Origin: Liquorilactobacillus mali
Lineage (GTDB): Bacteria; Bacillota; Bacilli; Lactobacillales; Lactobacillaceae
Direction of reading: 5' to 3'
Length of the DNA: 64,000 bases
Assembly (NCBI RefSeq): GCF_001437155.1
Contig: NZ_JQAR01000009.1
Coordinates: 1-64,000, forward strand
Shown here: one piece after another, positions 10,126 to 18,630 of the stretch
Numbering within the stretch: position 1 is the first letter of the stretch
Layout of the letters: each line of letters opens with the position of its first letter
Translations under genes and position numbers: made by a program
Notes under the pieces: generated by a model
What the model saw: the letters and a program-made list of their open reading frames with translations, nothing else
Database searches by the model: none
What the model was told of the DNA's origin: nothing

Positions 10126-10885
10126 TTTTGAAAACCAGAAGCTGACCTTCAAAATAAAAAGTTTTGAAGGTCCTTTGGACTTGTTATTGCACCTTATAAA
10201 ACAGAATCAAATGGACATTTACGACATTCCAATGACAGAAATAACTTCGCAGTATATTGAAAAGCTGCATCAAATGCAGACGATGGAGCTCGATATAGCT
10301 GGGGAGTATTTGGTGATGGCCTCCACATTGTTAAACATAAAAAGCAAGATGCTCTTGCCTAATCATGATGAGTTGGAAGATGATGAGACGATCGATGATC
10401 CAAGACTTGAACTTGTTCAACAGCTTTTGGAACATCAATGCTATCAAATGGCAGCTGAGAACTTGGATGAGCTTTTTGAGTCAAGAGCACTACATTATAC
10501 TAGAGAACAGGCTGAGAAACCAGATGACACGCGTAAAGTGCTACTGAGCGGCAGCCAGCCTGCAGTGCTCTTGAAACAGACCTTTGTACGACTACTGGCC
10601 AGCAAAAAAACGGTCATTGCAAAAAAGGGAAGCATTAGGAAAGAACACTTTACAATTGAGGGGGAAATGACAAATATTCTTTACCGTTTACTGAAGAATG
10701 ATTCTATTTCTTTTGATTCTTTGATTATTGAAGAAGAAGTACAAGTTGAGAAAATTGTAACTTGTTTTCTAGCGATGCTGGAACTAGTAAAAAGAGGAAC
10801 AATCGAGATAATTCAAAAACAGAGTTTAGATACCATTATTTTGAGGAGTGTAGTTAATGCAATCAACAATTCAAGCAGAGATTGA
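10115..10885 (+). CDS. scpA: Segregation and condensation protein A
   Basis: Kleisin subunit of the SMC-ScpAB condensin, which bridges SMC heads and organises the chromosome. 256 residues. N-terminal SMC-neck-binding helices carry the family signature FEGPLDLLLHLI at about residues 18-29, a central acidic linker, and a C-terminal winged helix (about 185-250). The ATG overlaps the end of ribT, and the 3' end overlaps scpB by 29 bases, the usual tight scpA-scpB arrangement. Only a weak GGGAG ribosome site is present, in keeping with translational coupling. Confidence 0.95.
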   Translation: MVTSFENQKLTFKIKSFEGPLDLLLHLIKQNQMDIYDIPMTEITSQYIEKLHQMQTMELDIAGEYLVMASTLLNIKSKMLLPNHDELEDDETIDDPRLELVQQLLEHQCYQMAAENLDELFESRALHYTREQAEKPDDTRKVLLSGSQPAVLLKQTFVRLLASKKTVIAKKGSIRKEHFTIEGEMTNILYRLLKNDSISFDSLIIEEEVQVEKIVTCFLAMLELVKRGTIEIIQKQSLDTIILRSVVNAINNSSRD

Positions 10886-11450
10886 AGCTCTTCTTTTTGT
10901 TGCAGGAAATGAAGGAATATCCTTGGCCCAGCTCTCACAATTGACTGGACTGCTAAAGCCAGCTGTGATGGAGCAAATCGGTCTTTTAAATAAAAAATAT
11001 GCGGAAGATCAAAGTTGTTGTCTTGAAATAATTACAACTAATGAGTTCTATCGCTTAGCCACTAAGAGCAAGTTTGCAGATCTTTTACGGGATTATTTTG
11101 AGGCCCCTAATATGTCAGCTCTTTCACGGGCAGCATTAGAAGCACTTGCAATCATTGCGTATCAACAGCCTGTTACACGTATACGTATTGACGAAATTCG
11201 TGGTGTTAAGTCAAATGGATCAATTCAAAAGTTGCTGGCATTTGAATTGATTGAAGAATCAGGAAGGCTTGATGCGCCAGGTCGCCCTATCTTGTATAAA
11301 ACAACAGAGAACTTTTTGAATTATTTTGGTCTGCATTCGTTAGATGAATTACCACCTTTACCAGAGATATCTGAAGAAGAGGGTATGCCGAATAATGGAG
11401 AACAAAACTTATTAGACTTATTTAATGAGACCCTCGAAGATGATGAATGA
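10857..11450 (+). CDS. scpB: Segregation and condensation protein B
   Basis: Partner of ScpA in the SMC condensin complex. 197 residues with two winged-helix domains: N-terminal IEALLFVAGNEGISLAQLSQ and the second around ALSRAALEALAIIAYQQPVTR and IRGVKSNGSIQKLL. The C-terminal 35 residues are acidic and probably disordered. ATG 10857 lies inside scpA and has GAGGAG 8 bases upstream. An 18-base gap separates it from rluB. Confidence 0.95.
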   Translation: MQSTIQAEIEALLFVAGNEGISLAQLSQLTGLLKPAVMEQIGLLNKKYAEDQSCCLEIITTNEFYRLATKSKFADLLRDYFEAPNMSALSRAALEALAIIAYQQPVTRIRIDEIRGVKSNGSIQKLLAFELIEESGRLDAPGRPILYKTTENFLNYFGLHSLDELPPLPEISEEEGMPNNGEQNLLDLFNETLEDDE

Positions 11451-11468
11451 AAAATAGGAGAAACAAAT

Positions 11469-12188
11469 ATGGAATCAAATGAACGTTTACAAAAGGTTAT
11501 GGCAAATGCGGGTGTAGCTTCTAGGAGAGCATCTGAAAAGATGATTTTGGATGGCAAGGTATCTGTGAATGGCAAGATAGTTAAGGAACTTGGCACAAAG
11601 GTATCAAGCAGTGATATAGTTGTAGTTGCTGGAAAAACTCTGGATACAGAAAAAAAGGTATATTTTCTTTTCTACAAACCACGCGGAGTTATTACCGCAG
11701 TGAGTGATGATAAGGGACGGAAAGTCGTAACCGATTATTTTAAGAACATTGAGCAACGAATTTATCCGGTGGGCAGACTTGATTATGATACTTCTGGATT
11801 GCTTTTGATGACTAATGATGGTGATTTGGCCAACAAGTTAATGCATCCAAGAAATAAGGTTGATAAAACCTATGTTGCCAAAGTTTCGGGTATACCAGAG
11901 AATGATGATTTTAAAAAATTGCGTTTAGGTGTGACGATTGAGGGTAAAAAGACCGCACCTGCAAAGGCAAAACTACTATCAGCGGATCAGAAGAAGAACA
12001 AGGCTCTTGTTTCCTTAGTAATTCATGAAGGCCGTTATCATCAAGTAAAAAAAATGTTTGATGCAATCGGTCACCCAGTGGAGAAGTTAAAGCGTGAAAC
12101 GTACGGTTTTTTAACATTGGATGGTTTAACCTCTGGGGATTATAGAGAATTAACGCACGATGAAGTTTTACGCCTTAAAAGTAAGTAA
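11469..12188 (+). CDS. rluB: 23S rRNA pseudouridine synthase RluB
   Basis: Isomerises a uridine of 23S rRNA (position 2605 by the family rule) to pseudouridine. 239 residues: N-terminal S4 RNA-binding domain (about 1-62, ERLQKVMANAGVASRR), then RsuA/RluB/E/F catalytic domain with the aspartate motif VGRLDYDTSGLLL near residues 99-111 and C-terminal GRYHQVKKMFDAIGHPV. Located after scpB as in Bacillus and other lactobacilli. RluB rather than RluF is favoured by this gene context. Confidence 0.93.
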   Translation: MESNERLQKVMANAGVASRRASEKMILDGKVSVNGKIVKELGTKVSSSDIVVVAGKTLDTEKKVYFLFYKPRGVITAVSDDKGRKVVTDYFKNIEQRIYPVGRLDYDTSGLLLMTNDGDLANKLMHPRNKVDKTYVAKVSGIPENDDFKKLRLGVTIEGKKTAPAKAKLLSADQKKNKALVSLVIHEGRYHQVKKMFDAIGHPVEKLKRETYGFLTLDGLTSGDYRELTHDEVLRLKSK

Positions 12189-12250
12189 ATAAATAGTTGC
12201 ATTAATGTGTAGATAATGCTAAAATTCAAGAGTAACAAAATAATATGGTT

Positions 12251-12365
12251 TATCTTCAGGGGCAGGGTGAAACTCCCGACCGGCGGTGACAGTCCGCGAC
12301 CTGCATTTGTGCAGTTGATTTGGTGTGATTCCAAAACCGACAGTAAAGTCTGGATAAAGAAGATA
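12251..12365 (+). promoter_or_regulatory. FMN riboswitch (RFN element)
   Basis: Closing helix TATCTTC (12251-12257) pairs with GAAGATA (12359-12365). Between them are the highly conserved RFN blocks AGGGGCAGGGTGAAACTCCCGACCGG split over 12257-12282, GGCGGTGACAGTCCGCGAC and CCGACAGTAAAGTCTGGAT. It sits 111 bases before ribU, so FMN binding is expected to reduce synthesis of the riboflavin transporter. No other riboflavin biosynthesis gene follows. Confidence 0.97.
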
Positions 12366-12397
12366 GGGCTTGTTTGATTATAAAAAGTCAATTGAAC

Positions 12398-12427
12398 CCT
12401 GTTGGTCTCTGATCAGCAGGTTTTTTT
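12398..12427 (+). terminator. Riboswitch-controlled terminator before ribU
   Basis: CCTGTTG (12398-12404) pairs with CAGCAGG (12414-12420), one G-U pair, followed by seven T. It lies between the FMN aptamer and the ribU start, the normal position of the expression platform for transcription attenuation. Confidence 0.85.
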
Positions 12428-12475
12428 GTATTCTCAAATAAGACCCGTGAAGATGAACATCAGGAGGTTTTTTTG

Positions 12476-13054
12476 ATGGTCTATACAGCTACACGTCGTT
12501 ATGTTATTTCTGCTAGTTTAGCGGGTATTTCATACTTATTGATGTTCTTGTCTTTTGTGGTAGTTCCGCTGGTTCCTTACATGAAAGTTGATTTTTCGGA
12601 TTTACCAATTCTTTTTGGCATGTTTATCTTTGGACCGCTTGGAGGAATTGAGATTGCTTTGATTCGCTCAATTCTCTATTTTCTAATTTCTGGTCCATCA
12701 ATTGATAGATTGATTGGGGTAGCAACGAATTTTATTGCTTCGATGACATTCGCATTGCCAATTTTTTACGCATTACGTAAACGCTATGATGCAAGTGTCT
12801 GGAACATCGTCCGTTCTATTTTCTTGGGGACATTAAGCTTAACTGTAATCTTATCGTTAGCCAATTATTTTGTAATTATGCCTTTGTATATGAGTGTTTT
12901 AGGGATGAAGTTATCCATGCCACTAGCAAAACTTGTTTTAATTGGCATTGTTCCTTTCAATTTAATTAAAGGGGTTTTGGTTGGAGCAGCATTTTGGATC
13001 TTGTTTGCTAAGATGAAAGAATGGCTTGTTAAGCAATCAATTGTTCTGAAATAA
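12476..13054 (+). CDS. ribU: Riboflavin ECF transporter S component
   Basis: Substrate-binding membrane subunit of an energy-coupling-factor transporter; it works with the shared EcfA1/A2/T module encoded elsewhere. 192 residues with six hydrophobic segments. The KVDFSDLPILFGMFIFGPLGG region after the first helix is typical of RibU. Start ATG 12476 has AGGAGG 8 bases away; TTG 12473 just before it would be too close. The upstream FMN riboswitch confirms flavin specificity. Closed by a terminator at 13076. Confidence 0.95.
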   Translation: MVYTATRRYVISASLAGISYLLMFLSFVVVPLVPYMKVDFSDLPILFGMFIFGPLGGIEIALIRSILYFLISGPSIDRLIGVATNFIASMTFALPIFYALRKRYDASVWNIVRSIFLGTLSLTVILSLANYFVIMPLYMSVLGMKLSMPLAKLVLIGIVPFNLIKGVLVGAAFWILFAKMKEWLVKQSIVLK

Positions 13055-13075
13055 TCTTAATAGATAATTTTTTAC

Positions 13076-13113
13076 GCAGGGTTAGAAGTAAAAACTTCTA
13101 GTTCTGCTTTTTT
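13076..13113 (+). terminator. Intrinsic terminator of ribU
   Basis: GCAGGGTTAGAAGT (13076-13089) pairs with ACTTCTAGTTCTGC (13094-13107) through G-U-containing base pairs, four-base loop, followed by six T. Confidence 0.88.
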
Positions 13114-13143
13114 GTTGTGAACCAAGATTAGATACAATATGCG

Positions 13144-13156
13144 AATGATAATCATT
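13144..13156 (+). promoter_or_regulatory. Fur-box-like palindrome
   Basis: AATGATAATCATT, a 13-base near-palindrome that matches the centre of the classical 19-base Fur box without mismatch; 14 of the 19 positions match overall. It lies just downstream of a possible -10 (TACAAT, 13133-13138) and 126 bases before ypbB. A fur gene is in the same window at 8302. No regulated iron gene follows, so its target is uncertain. Confidence 0.45.
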
Positions 13157-13281
13157 GGAAATAAATAATACAGTTGACTCCATTTACTTTTTTATTAATC
13201 TTGCAGATAATATTAATGATACTGACTAAACATATATTAATAATGTAGAATAATCGTAGGATGTATAGGGGAGGTTAATTC

Positions 13282-14307
13282 TTGAACAATAATAAGTGGC
13301 TGTTTTTCTTTTCGGATATTCAACCAAGAAGGCATGCAGTGATCAGGCAAGTGCTAAGTAATAAAAGAACTGTTTCAAGTCTATATTGGGGAATGCAGTA
13401 TCACATTTTAGATTGGCTGAATGTTGAACCTGAATTAGATGAAAAGCAATTTGATTTGCAAATAGATAATCTGTGTGAAAAAGGGTGTCTTGCTACAACT
13501 TCGAAGGGTCTTATCTTATCGGCGTCTGGAATTATTCAGAAAAAGGATTATCAAAAAAAGAGTTATGTAATAACTGAACCATCGCTTTTTCAGCATATAA
13601 ATGAGAAACAATGGCTTGAACTCTTGCCGTTATTGATTCAAGTAATATCTGAGCTATCGTATCATAATCATCGTTATTACGTGGTTGGTTCCTCAATTAG
13701 AGCTCAGTTTTTCTTTAAGAATTGGTATCAAAATATTGCGAATAAGAATGAGCTTGCTAATAGCTTAAAACAGTTACTTAAACTTTTTTTAGGGCGTTTT
13801 CCACAAGAGCAGTCCAATATTTTTATGGCACTTTTCAGTGGACATGAAACTATCGGAAAGACAGCTGAACAAGTTGCAACCATGCTTCCAAGGTTCTCTC
13901 ATGAAGATGTTATTTCATTGTGGAGAGATTTAAGCATGCAATTTGCATTTTTTCTTCTAGAGAGCGACTCTATTTTTAGACAGTTAGTCGTCCCGCTAAG
14001 TACTATGGAAAAACTATCCAAAAGTGCATTAATCACTTACCAACTATTCAATGACGATCTGAGCATAGAACAAATCGCAGAAAAGCGTAGATTAAGGGTG
14101 AGTACAATTAAGGAGCATTTGTTGGAAAGTGCAATTCTACGTGAAGATTTTGTATACCATAGGATTATAACTGCTGATGATTACAGCATTATGACGAGTA
14201 CTCTCACAGGCAAGGCAATTGACTGGGATTATAAGCAGTTGGACGATCACATTGAGTTTTTCAAATTTAGATTATTTCAGATTGAAAGGAGCAAAAAAAT
14301 TGAATAA
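13282..14307 (+). CDS. ypbB: Helicase partner protein, YpbB-like helix-turn-helix
   Basis: 341-residue cytoplasmic protein encoded directly before the RecQ-family helicase and overlapping it, the same pairing as ypbB-recS in Bacillus. The C-terminal third (about 255-315) looks like a helix-turn-helix of the RQC or HTH_40 kind: LFNDDLSIEQIAEKRRLRVSTIKEHLLE. The short RecQ protein lacks its own RQC/HRDC tail, so this protein may supply the DNA-binding part in trans; that is inference. Starts with TTG, preceded by AGGGGAGG at a good distance. N-terminal two thirds show no motif I recognise. Confidence 0.75.
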   Translation: MNNNKWLFFFSDIQPRRHAVIRQVLSNKRTVSSLYWGMQYHILDWLNVEPELDEKQFDLQIDNLCEKGCLATTSKGLILSASGIIQKKDYQKKSYVITEPSLFQHINEKQWLELLPLLIQVISELSYHNHRYYVVGSSIRAQFFFKNWYQNIANKNELANSLKQLLKLFLGRFPQEQSNIFMALFSGHETIGKTAEQVATMLPRFSHEDVISLWRDLSMQFAFFLLESDSIFRQLVVPLSTMEKLSKSALITYQLFNDDLSIEQIAEKRRLRVSTIKEHLLESAILREDFVYHRIITADDYSIMTSTLTGKAIDWDYKQLDDHIEFFKFRLFQIERSKKIE

Positions 14308-15733
14308 TTTGCAATTAAATCAACTTTTAAAGCAATATTTTGGATATTCTGAGTTTAAAAAGGGGCAGATTGAGATTATCAAAAACCTGCTTGCAAATAA
14401 TTCAACATTGGGTATTCTACCAACAGGAACAGGTAAATCCTTGTGTTATCAGTTAACTGGCAAGATTATTAAGAAAACAGTATTGATAATATCTCCCCTT
14501 TTGTCTTTGATGAATGATCAGGTAGAACAATTAAAATATAGCGGTGAGAAAAAGGTTGTAGCATTGACGTCCGAATTGTCGTACAACGAGAAAAACTTTA
14601 TTTTGAACAACATAGCATCTTATTCATTTATTTATGTATCACCAGAAATGTTAAAAAATGATAAAGTTGCACTTCAATTATCAAAAATAGACATCGGGCT
14701 CCTAGTTGTTGATGAGGCTCATTGTATTTCACAGTGGGGGCCTGATTTTCGCCCAGATTATTTGCGTATTAAGAACTTCCGTAAATTGTTACATTGTCCG
14801 CTTACACTGGCTTTGACTGCGACAGCAACAAGTGAAGTTGCCCAGGATATAAAAGCAAATTTATTTGATAGTAGTGAGACTCCGCACGTAATCCGTTATT
14901 CTGTTGATCGTCCTAATATTTTTTTGGCTGTACACGAGTCACCGTCTTCAACAGAAAAGAATAGATACTTGATAGAATTGATTTCCCAGCTTAATGGGCC
15001 AGGTTTAATTTATTTCTCGAGTAAGAAACAGGCCGATAGAATTAGCGAGATGATCAGGATAAAAACTAATTTGCGTGCGGCGTCATATCACGCAGATTTA
15101 AGTGTAATGAATCGTTATACAATACAGCATCAGTTTATGGAAAATCAGTTAGACATTGTTTGTGCTACTAGTGCTTTTGGAATGGGAATAAACAAGCAGG
15201 ACGTGCGCTACGTCATACACTATCATCTACCAAGTGACTTGAGTAGCTATGTGCAAGAGATTGGGAGAGCTGGCAGGGATGGAAAAAGAAGTATTGCAGT
15301 CTTACTGTATTCAAAAACAGATATTGGATTGCAGCAACAGCTTAGCATAGACAGTTTGCCCGATGATATTGATATTGATAATTTTAATACTGAGAGTGAG
15401 TTTGATGACCTGTCCAGTAAGGGTAGAGTATTGCAGTATTATTTTGACCAAAATATAAAAACTGACAAAATTAAAGCAATTTTTTCTAAGAGACGTAAGG
15501 AAAAATTAGAGAAATTAAATGTACTATTGCGATATATTACAGATGATGGATGTAGAAGAAAATATTTACTAAAGTCTTTTGGAGAAAATGTGATTCCCGA
15601 GCATAACGAAAGGTGCTGTCAGTTAAAGGGAGAACAATTGAATTTAAATGAGTTTAAGTTTGAAAAAAAGGAATATAAAAAGGATTCACTGGTGAACTAT
15701 AGAGTAATTCTTGAATCTTTTTTTAAGACTTAG
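14300..15733 (+). CDS. recQ: RecQ-family ATP-dependent DNA helicase (short RecS form)
   Basis: 477-residue superfamily 2 helicase. Motif I PTGTGKS (residues 41-47), motif II DEAH from D138 in the RecQ-type context DEAHCISQWGPDFRP, motif III TATAT, motif VI QEIGRAGRDGK. It lacks the C-terminal HRDC domain, like B. subtilis RecS. The zinc-binding part is unusual: C418 is present, but the normal three-cysteine cluster CxxCxxC is replaced by adjacent C439-C440 with H435 nearby. Start TTG 14300 has AAAGGAG 8 bases upstream and overlaps the ypbB end by 8 bases; the ATG 14219 upstream encodes only ypbB shadow. Confidence 0.9.
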   Translation: MNNLQLNQLLKQYFGYSEFKKGQIEIIKNLLANNSTLGILPTGTGKSLCYQLTGKIIKKTVLIISPLLSLMNDQVEQLKYSGEKKVVALTSELSYNEKNFILNNIASYSFIYVSPEMLKNDKVALQLSKIDIGLLVVDEAHCISQWGPDFRPDYLRIKNFRKLLHCPLTLALTATATSEVAQDIKANLFDSSETPHVIRYSVDRPNIFLAVHESPSSTEKNRYLIELISQLNGPGLIYFSSKKQADRISEMIRIKTNLRAASYHADLSVMNRYTIQHQFMENQLDIVCATSAFGMGINKQDVRYVIHYHLPSDLSSYVQEIGRAGRDGKRSIAVLLYSKTDIGLQQQLSIDSLPDDIDIDNFNTESEFDDLSSKGRVLQYYFDQNIKTDKIKAIFSKRRKEKLEKLNVLLRYITDDGCRRKYLLKSFGENVIPEHNERCCQLKGEQLNLNEFKFEKKEYKKDSLVNYRVILESFFKT

Positions 15734-15823
15734 TGATTAAATGTAATTCTTAAGTAAAGAACTATGACTTGCTGTGGTAACGTATGGTAGAATAATAAAT
15801 GATTATTTGAGGGGGAAATTTTC

Positions 15824-16447
15824 ATGAGTCGTAAAACTCCGGACCAAAAACAGCAACCTTGGGATAAATCTTTTGACGATGCTCGTGACAATAGTGGAAA
15901 CTATTCACGGACAGCTAGCCGAAAGAGTAACCGAGCAAATAGCGTGTTAACCACATCATTATTAGTTGTGTTCATTGCAATTATTTTAGGAACAGTTGCA
16001 CTTTATTTTATTTCGCAGAAGACTTCACAGTCTTCTTCGGGAGGTAGTGACAATGTAGGTGTAGTTGAATCAAGTTCGAGCAAGAAGAGTAGTAGTAGTT
16101 CAAAAAAAGAATCATCGTCTAAAAAGAGCTCATCAAGTTCAGTCGCTGAGTCATCTTCTTCTGAGTCTACTAAAGAGTATACGGAAGCAGAAACTTCAAG
16201 CAGTTCAAGTGAAGTGGCGACAACAGCATCGAGTTCCAGTGAAACTGCAGATTCGTCCAGTGCATACAGTACAACATCGAGCTCTTCATCATCGGCCAGT
16301 GCTCAGTATGTCACAGTTGCTGCTGGTCAGGGAATCTATCGCGTGGCGGTCAATAATGGATTGACCGTTCAAGAGCTGCTTGAGCTGAATCCAACATTGA
16401 GCTCAAGTTCAACACTTACTCCAGGTGAGTCAGTTCGTGTCAAATAG
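15824..16447 (+). CDS. Membrane-anchored Ser-rich LysM protein
   Basis: 207-residue bitopic protein. Cytoplasmic, charged N-terminus (1-42), one membrane helix (about 43-65), a long extracellular linker extremely rich in serine with lysine, glutamate and threonine (about 68-160), and a C-terminal LysM peptidoglycan-binding domain (about 161-207, YVTVAAGQGIYRVAVNNG). The layout and the place before cmk match the EF1546/SAG1386 family of lactic acid bacteria, tethers of unknown function between membrane and wall. The Ser tract uses mixed serine codons, so it is not a simple DNA repeat. Good GAGGGGG ribosome site. Confidence 0.85.
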   Translation: MSRKTPDQKQQPWDKSFDDARDNSGNYSRTASRKSNRANSVLTTSLLVVFIAIILGTVALYFISQKTSQSSSGGSDNVGVVESSSSKKSSSSSKKESSSKKSSSSSVAESSSSESTKEYTEAETSSSSSEVATTASSSSETADSSSAYSTTSSSSSSASAQYVTVAAGQGIYRVAVNNGLTVQELLELNPTLSSSSTLTPGESVRVK

Positions 16448-16517
16448 TGTGGCCTTAATAAACACATAATCATAATAGAGATAGAAAATAATATTTTCAT
16501 GGAGAGGTTTAGTCAAG

Positions 16518-17189
16518 ATGGGGAAGTTATTACAAGTTGCAATTGATGGACCGGCTTCGGCTGGAAAAAGTACAGTTGCAAAACTTGTCGCGCATAAATT
16601 AAATTACATATACTGTGATACCGGTGCAATGTATCGTGCTGTCACTTGGGCGGCAATTCATGATGGAGTTCAACTTGATGATGAAGAATCATTAGGGGCA
16701 ATTTTGGACAATATCAATATTAAGTTTGTGCCATCAGCTGATGGACAAAGAGTTTTTGTGAATGAAAAAGAAGTGACAGAAGAAATTAGAATGCCTGAGA
16801 TCAGTAATAATGTGTCTACAGTTGCTGCTCAGGTTTCGGTCCGCAAGTATCTTACAGATTTACAGCAAAAGATTGCACGTGACGGTGGAATCGTAATGGA
16901 TGGTAGAGATATCGGAACAACTGTCTTGCCCAATGCTGAAGTTAAAATCTTTATGGTAGCAAGTGTAAAAGAAAGAGCGCTGAGAAGATACAAGGAAAAC
17001 ATCGAGAAAGGCATCCAGACACCGCTTGAGATTCTTGAGCGAGAAATAGAAGAGCGCGATCGTAAAGATTCTACCAGAATAATTTCGCCGCTTGTAAAAG
17101 CTGATGATGCCGTTCAATTAGACACAACAAGCCTAACAATTGAGCAGGTTGTTGACAAAATAATGAAAATAATTGGAAAAAAAGCTTGA
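16518..17189 (+). CDS. cmk: Cytidylate kinase
   Basis: Phosphorylates CMP and dCMP with ATP. 223 residues. P-loop GPASAGKST at residues 11-19, CDTGAMYRAVTW, DGRDIGT and the lid ERDRKDSTR are all present. Typically precedes rpsA, as here (91 bases to the rpsA start). Ribosome site GAGAGG before ATG 16518. Confidence 0.96.
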   Translation: MGKLLQVAIDGPASAGKSTVAKLVAHKLNYIYCDTGAMYRAVTWAAIHDGVQLDDEESLGAILDNINIKFVPSADGQRVFVNEKEVTEEIRMPEISNNVSTVAAQVSVRKYLTDLQQKIARDGGIVMDGRDIGTTVLPNAEVKIFMVASVKERALRRYKENIEKGIQTPLEILEREIEERDRKDSTRIISPLVKADDAVQLDTTSLTIEQVVDKIMKIIGKKA

Positions 17190-17280
17190 AATCTCACTAA
17201 AAGTGTATTTTAACTGGAATTTTTGATTGAATTCAGCTAGAATAGAGATTAGAGTTGAGTCGTTAAGGAGGACATGGTCC

Positions 17281-18489
17281 ATGAGTGAATCAGATGCAAA
17301 CAAGGATTTATTAGAAGCTTTAAATAGCGTAAATGAAGTAAAAATAGGTGATGTCGTTAAGGGCGAAGTTTTGGCCATTGATGATGCTAAACAAGTGATT
17401 GTTGGGATTGAAGGAGCAGGTGTTGAAGGTGTAGTTCCATTTAAGGAACTTAGCTTGAAACCTGATCAAGAGGTGTCAGATGACGTAACTATTGGTGATG
17501 TGATTGACTTGGTAGTTATTTCTCGTATTGGTTCCGACAAAGAAGGCGGTAGTTACTTATTATCACAACGTCGTCTTGAAGCACGTAAAATTTGGGATGA
17601 TATTGAGAAGAAGTTTGAAGCTGGCGAGACGATTACTGCTCCTGTAACACAAGTAGTTAAGGGTGGTCTAGTAGTTGATGCCGGTGTTCGCGGATTTATT
17701 CCAGCATCAATGGTTGATGATCGTTTTGTTGAAGACTTGAATCAATACAAGAATCAAGAACTTGAACTCAAGATCATTGAAATTGAACCAAGTGAGAATC
17801 GTTTAATTCTTTCTCATAAGGAAATTGTTAAAGCAGCTCGTGAGGCTAAGAAAGCAGAGACATTAGCAAAATTAGTTGTGGGTGATGTTGTCGAAGGAAA
17901 AGTTGCACGTTTAACAAACTTCGGTGCATTTGTTGATTTAGGTGGCGTGGATGGATTAGTTCATGTTTCAGAAATCTCATACGAGCGTGTTAACAAGCCT
18001 TCCGATGTACTTAAGGTTGGTGAAACTGTTAAGGTTAAGGTGCTTTCAATTGATACAGAAAGAGATCGTATTTCACTTTCAATCAAGCAAACCTTGCCAC
18101 AACCATGGGATAATATTACAGAAAAAGTTGCTGAAGGTGATGTACTTGAAGGAACAGTCAAGCGTCTTACAAGCTTTGGTGCATTTGTAGAAGTATTCCC
18201 TGGTGTTGAAGGCCTTGTGCATATTTCTCAAATTTCACACAAGCATATTGCTACGCCAAATGAAGTCTTGACTTCCAGCGAAAAAATTAAAGTGAAAGTC
18301 TTAAATGTTCATGCTGACGAGCATAGACTGGCACTTTCAATCAAAGCACTTGAGGAAAAACCAAGTGCTGCTGGTGAAGCTAAGAAAGAGGCATCTTCAG
18401 AAGAAAAAGTTGATCTTCCAGATGAAAGTACGGGCTTTACACTTGGTGACCTTGTTAGTGATTTGAAGGATGAGGATCATCAAGATTAG
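17281..18489 (+). CDS. rpsA: 30S ribosomal protein S1
   Basis: RNA-binding protein of four S1 repeats, the shortened Firmicutes form (402 residues against 557 in E. coli). Repeats lie near residues 20-90, 107-172, 193-261 and 278-347; the third and fourth have the classic [19 protein letters not shown]-type sequence, and the acidic tail (350-402) is probably flexible. Start ATG 17281 has AAGGAGG 9 bases upstream; in-frame upstream starts (17227, 17273 is out of frame) lack a site. Terminated at 18548. Its role as a ribosomal or mRNA-binding protein in low-GC Gram-positives is less essential than in E. coli. Confidence 0.93.
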   Translation: MSESDANKDLLEALNSVNEVKIGDVVKGEVLAIDDAKQVIVGIEGAGVEGVVPFKELSLKPDQEVSDDVTIGDVIDLVVISRIGSDKEGGSYLLSQRRLEARKIWDDIEKKFEAGETITAPVTQVVKGGLVVDAGVRGFIPASMVDDRFVEDLNQYKNQELELKIIEIEPSENRLILSHKEIVKAAREAKKAETLAKLVVGDVVEGKVARLTNFGAFVDLGGVDGLVHVSEISYERVNKPSDVLKVGETVKVKVLSIDTERDRISLSIKQTLPQPWDNITEKVAEGDVLEGTVKRLTSFGAFVEVFPGVEGLVHISQISHKHIATPNEVLTSSEKIKVKVLNVHADEHRLALSIKALEEKPSAAGEAKKEASSEEKVDLPDESTGFTLGDLVSDLKDEDHQD

Positions 18490-18547
18490 TCACTTGGTTG
18501 TATGTTTTTCTAGTATGATAAATCTAGTAGTTATTCTTTAGCACGGA

Positions 18548-18582
18548 AACGGTAGATTGTTGAACAAATCTATCGTTTTTTT
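18548..18582 (+). terminator. Intrinsic terminator of cmk-rpsA
   Basis: AACGGTAGATT (18548-18558) pairs with AATCTATCGTT (18567-18577) with one G-U pair, followed by a T run to 18582. Confidence 0.88.
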
Positions 18583-18630
18583 GCTGATATAAGTATATTT
18601 TAATTTCAAATAGAAAAGAGGGATGCAAAA

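Noticed and set aside
16065-16300. Possible DNA tandem repeat or CRISPR-like array
   Set aside because: Low-complexity serine codons with no regular repeat unit or spacers.
16065-16364. 99-codon second-frame open frame over the Ser-rich linker
   Set aside because: Caused by the AGC/TCA/TCT bias of the serine codons.
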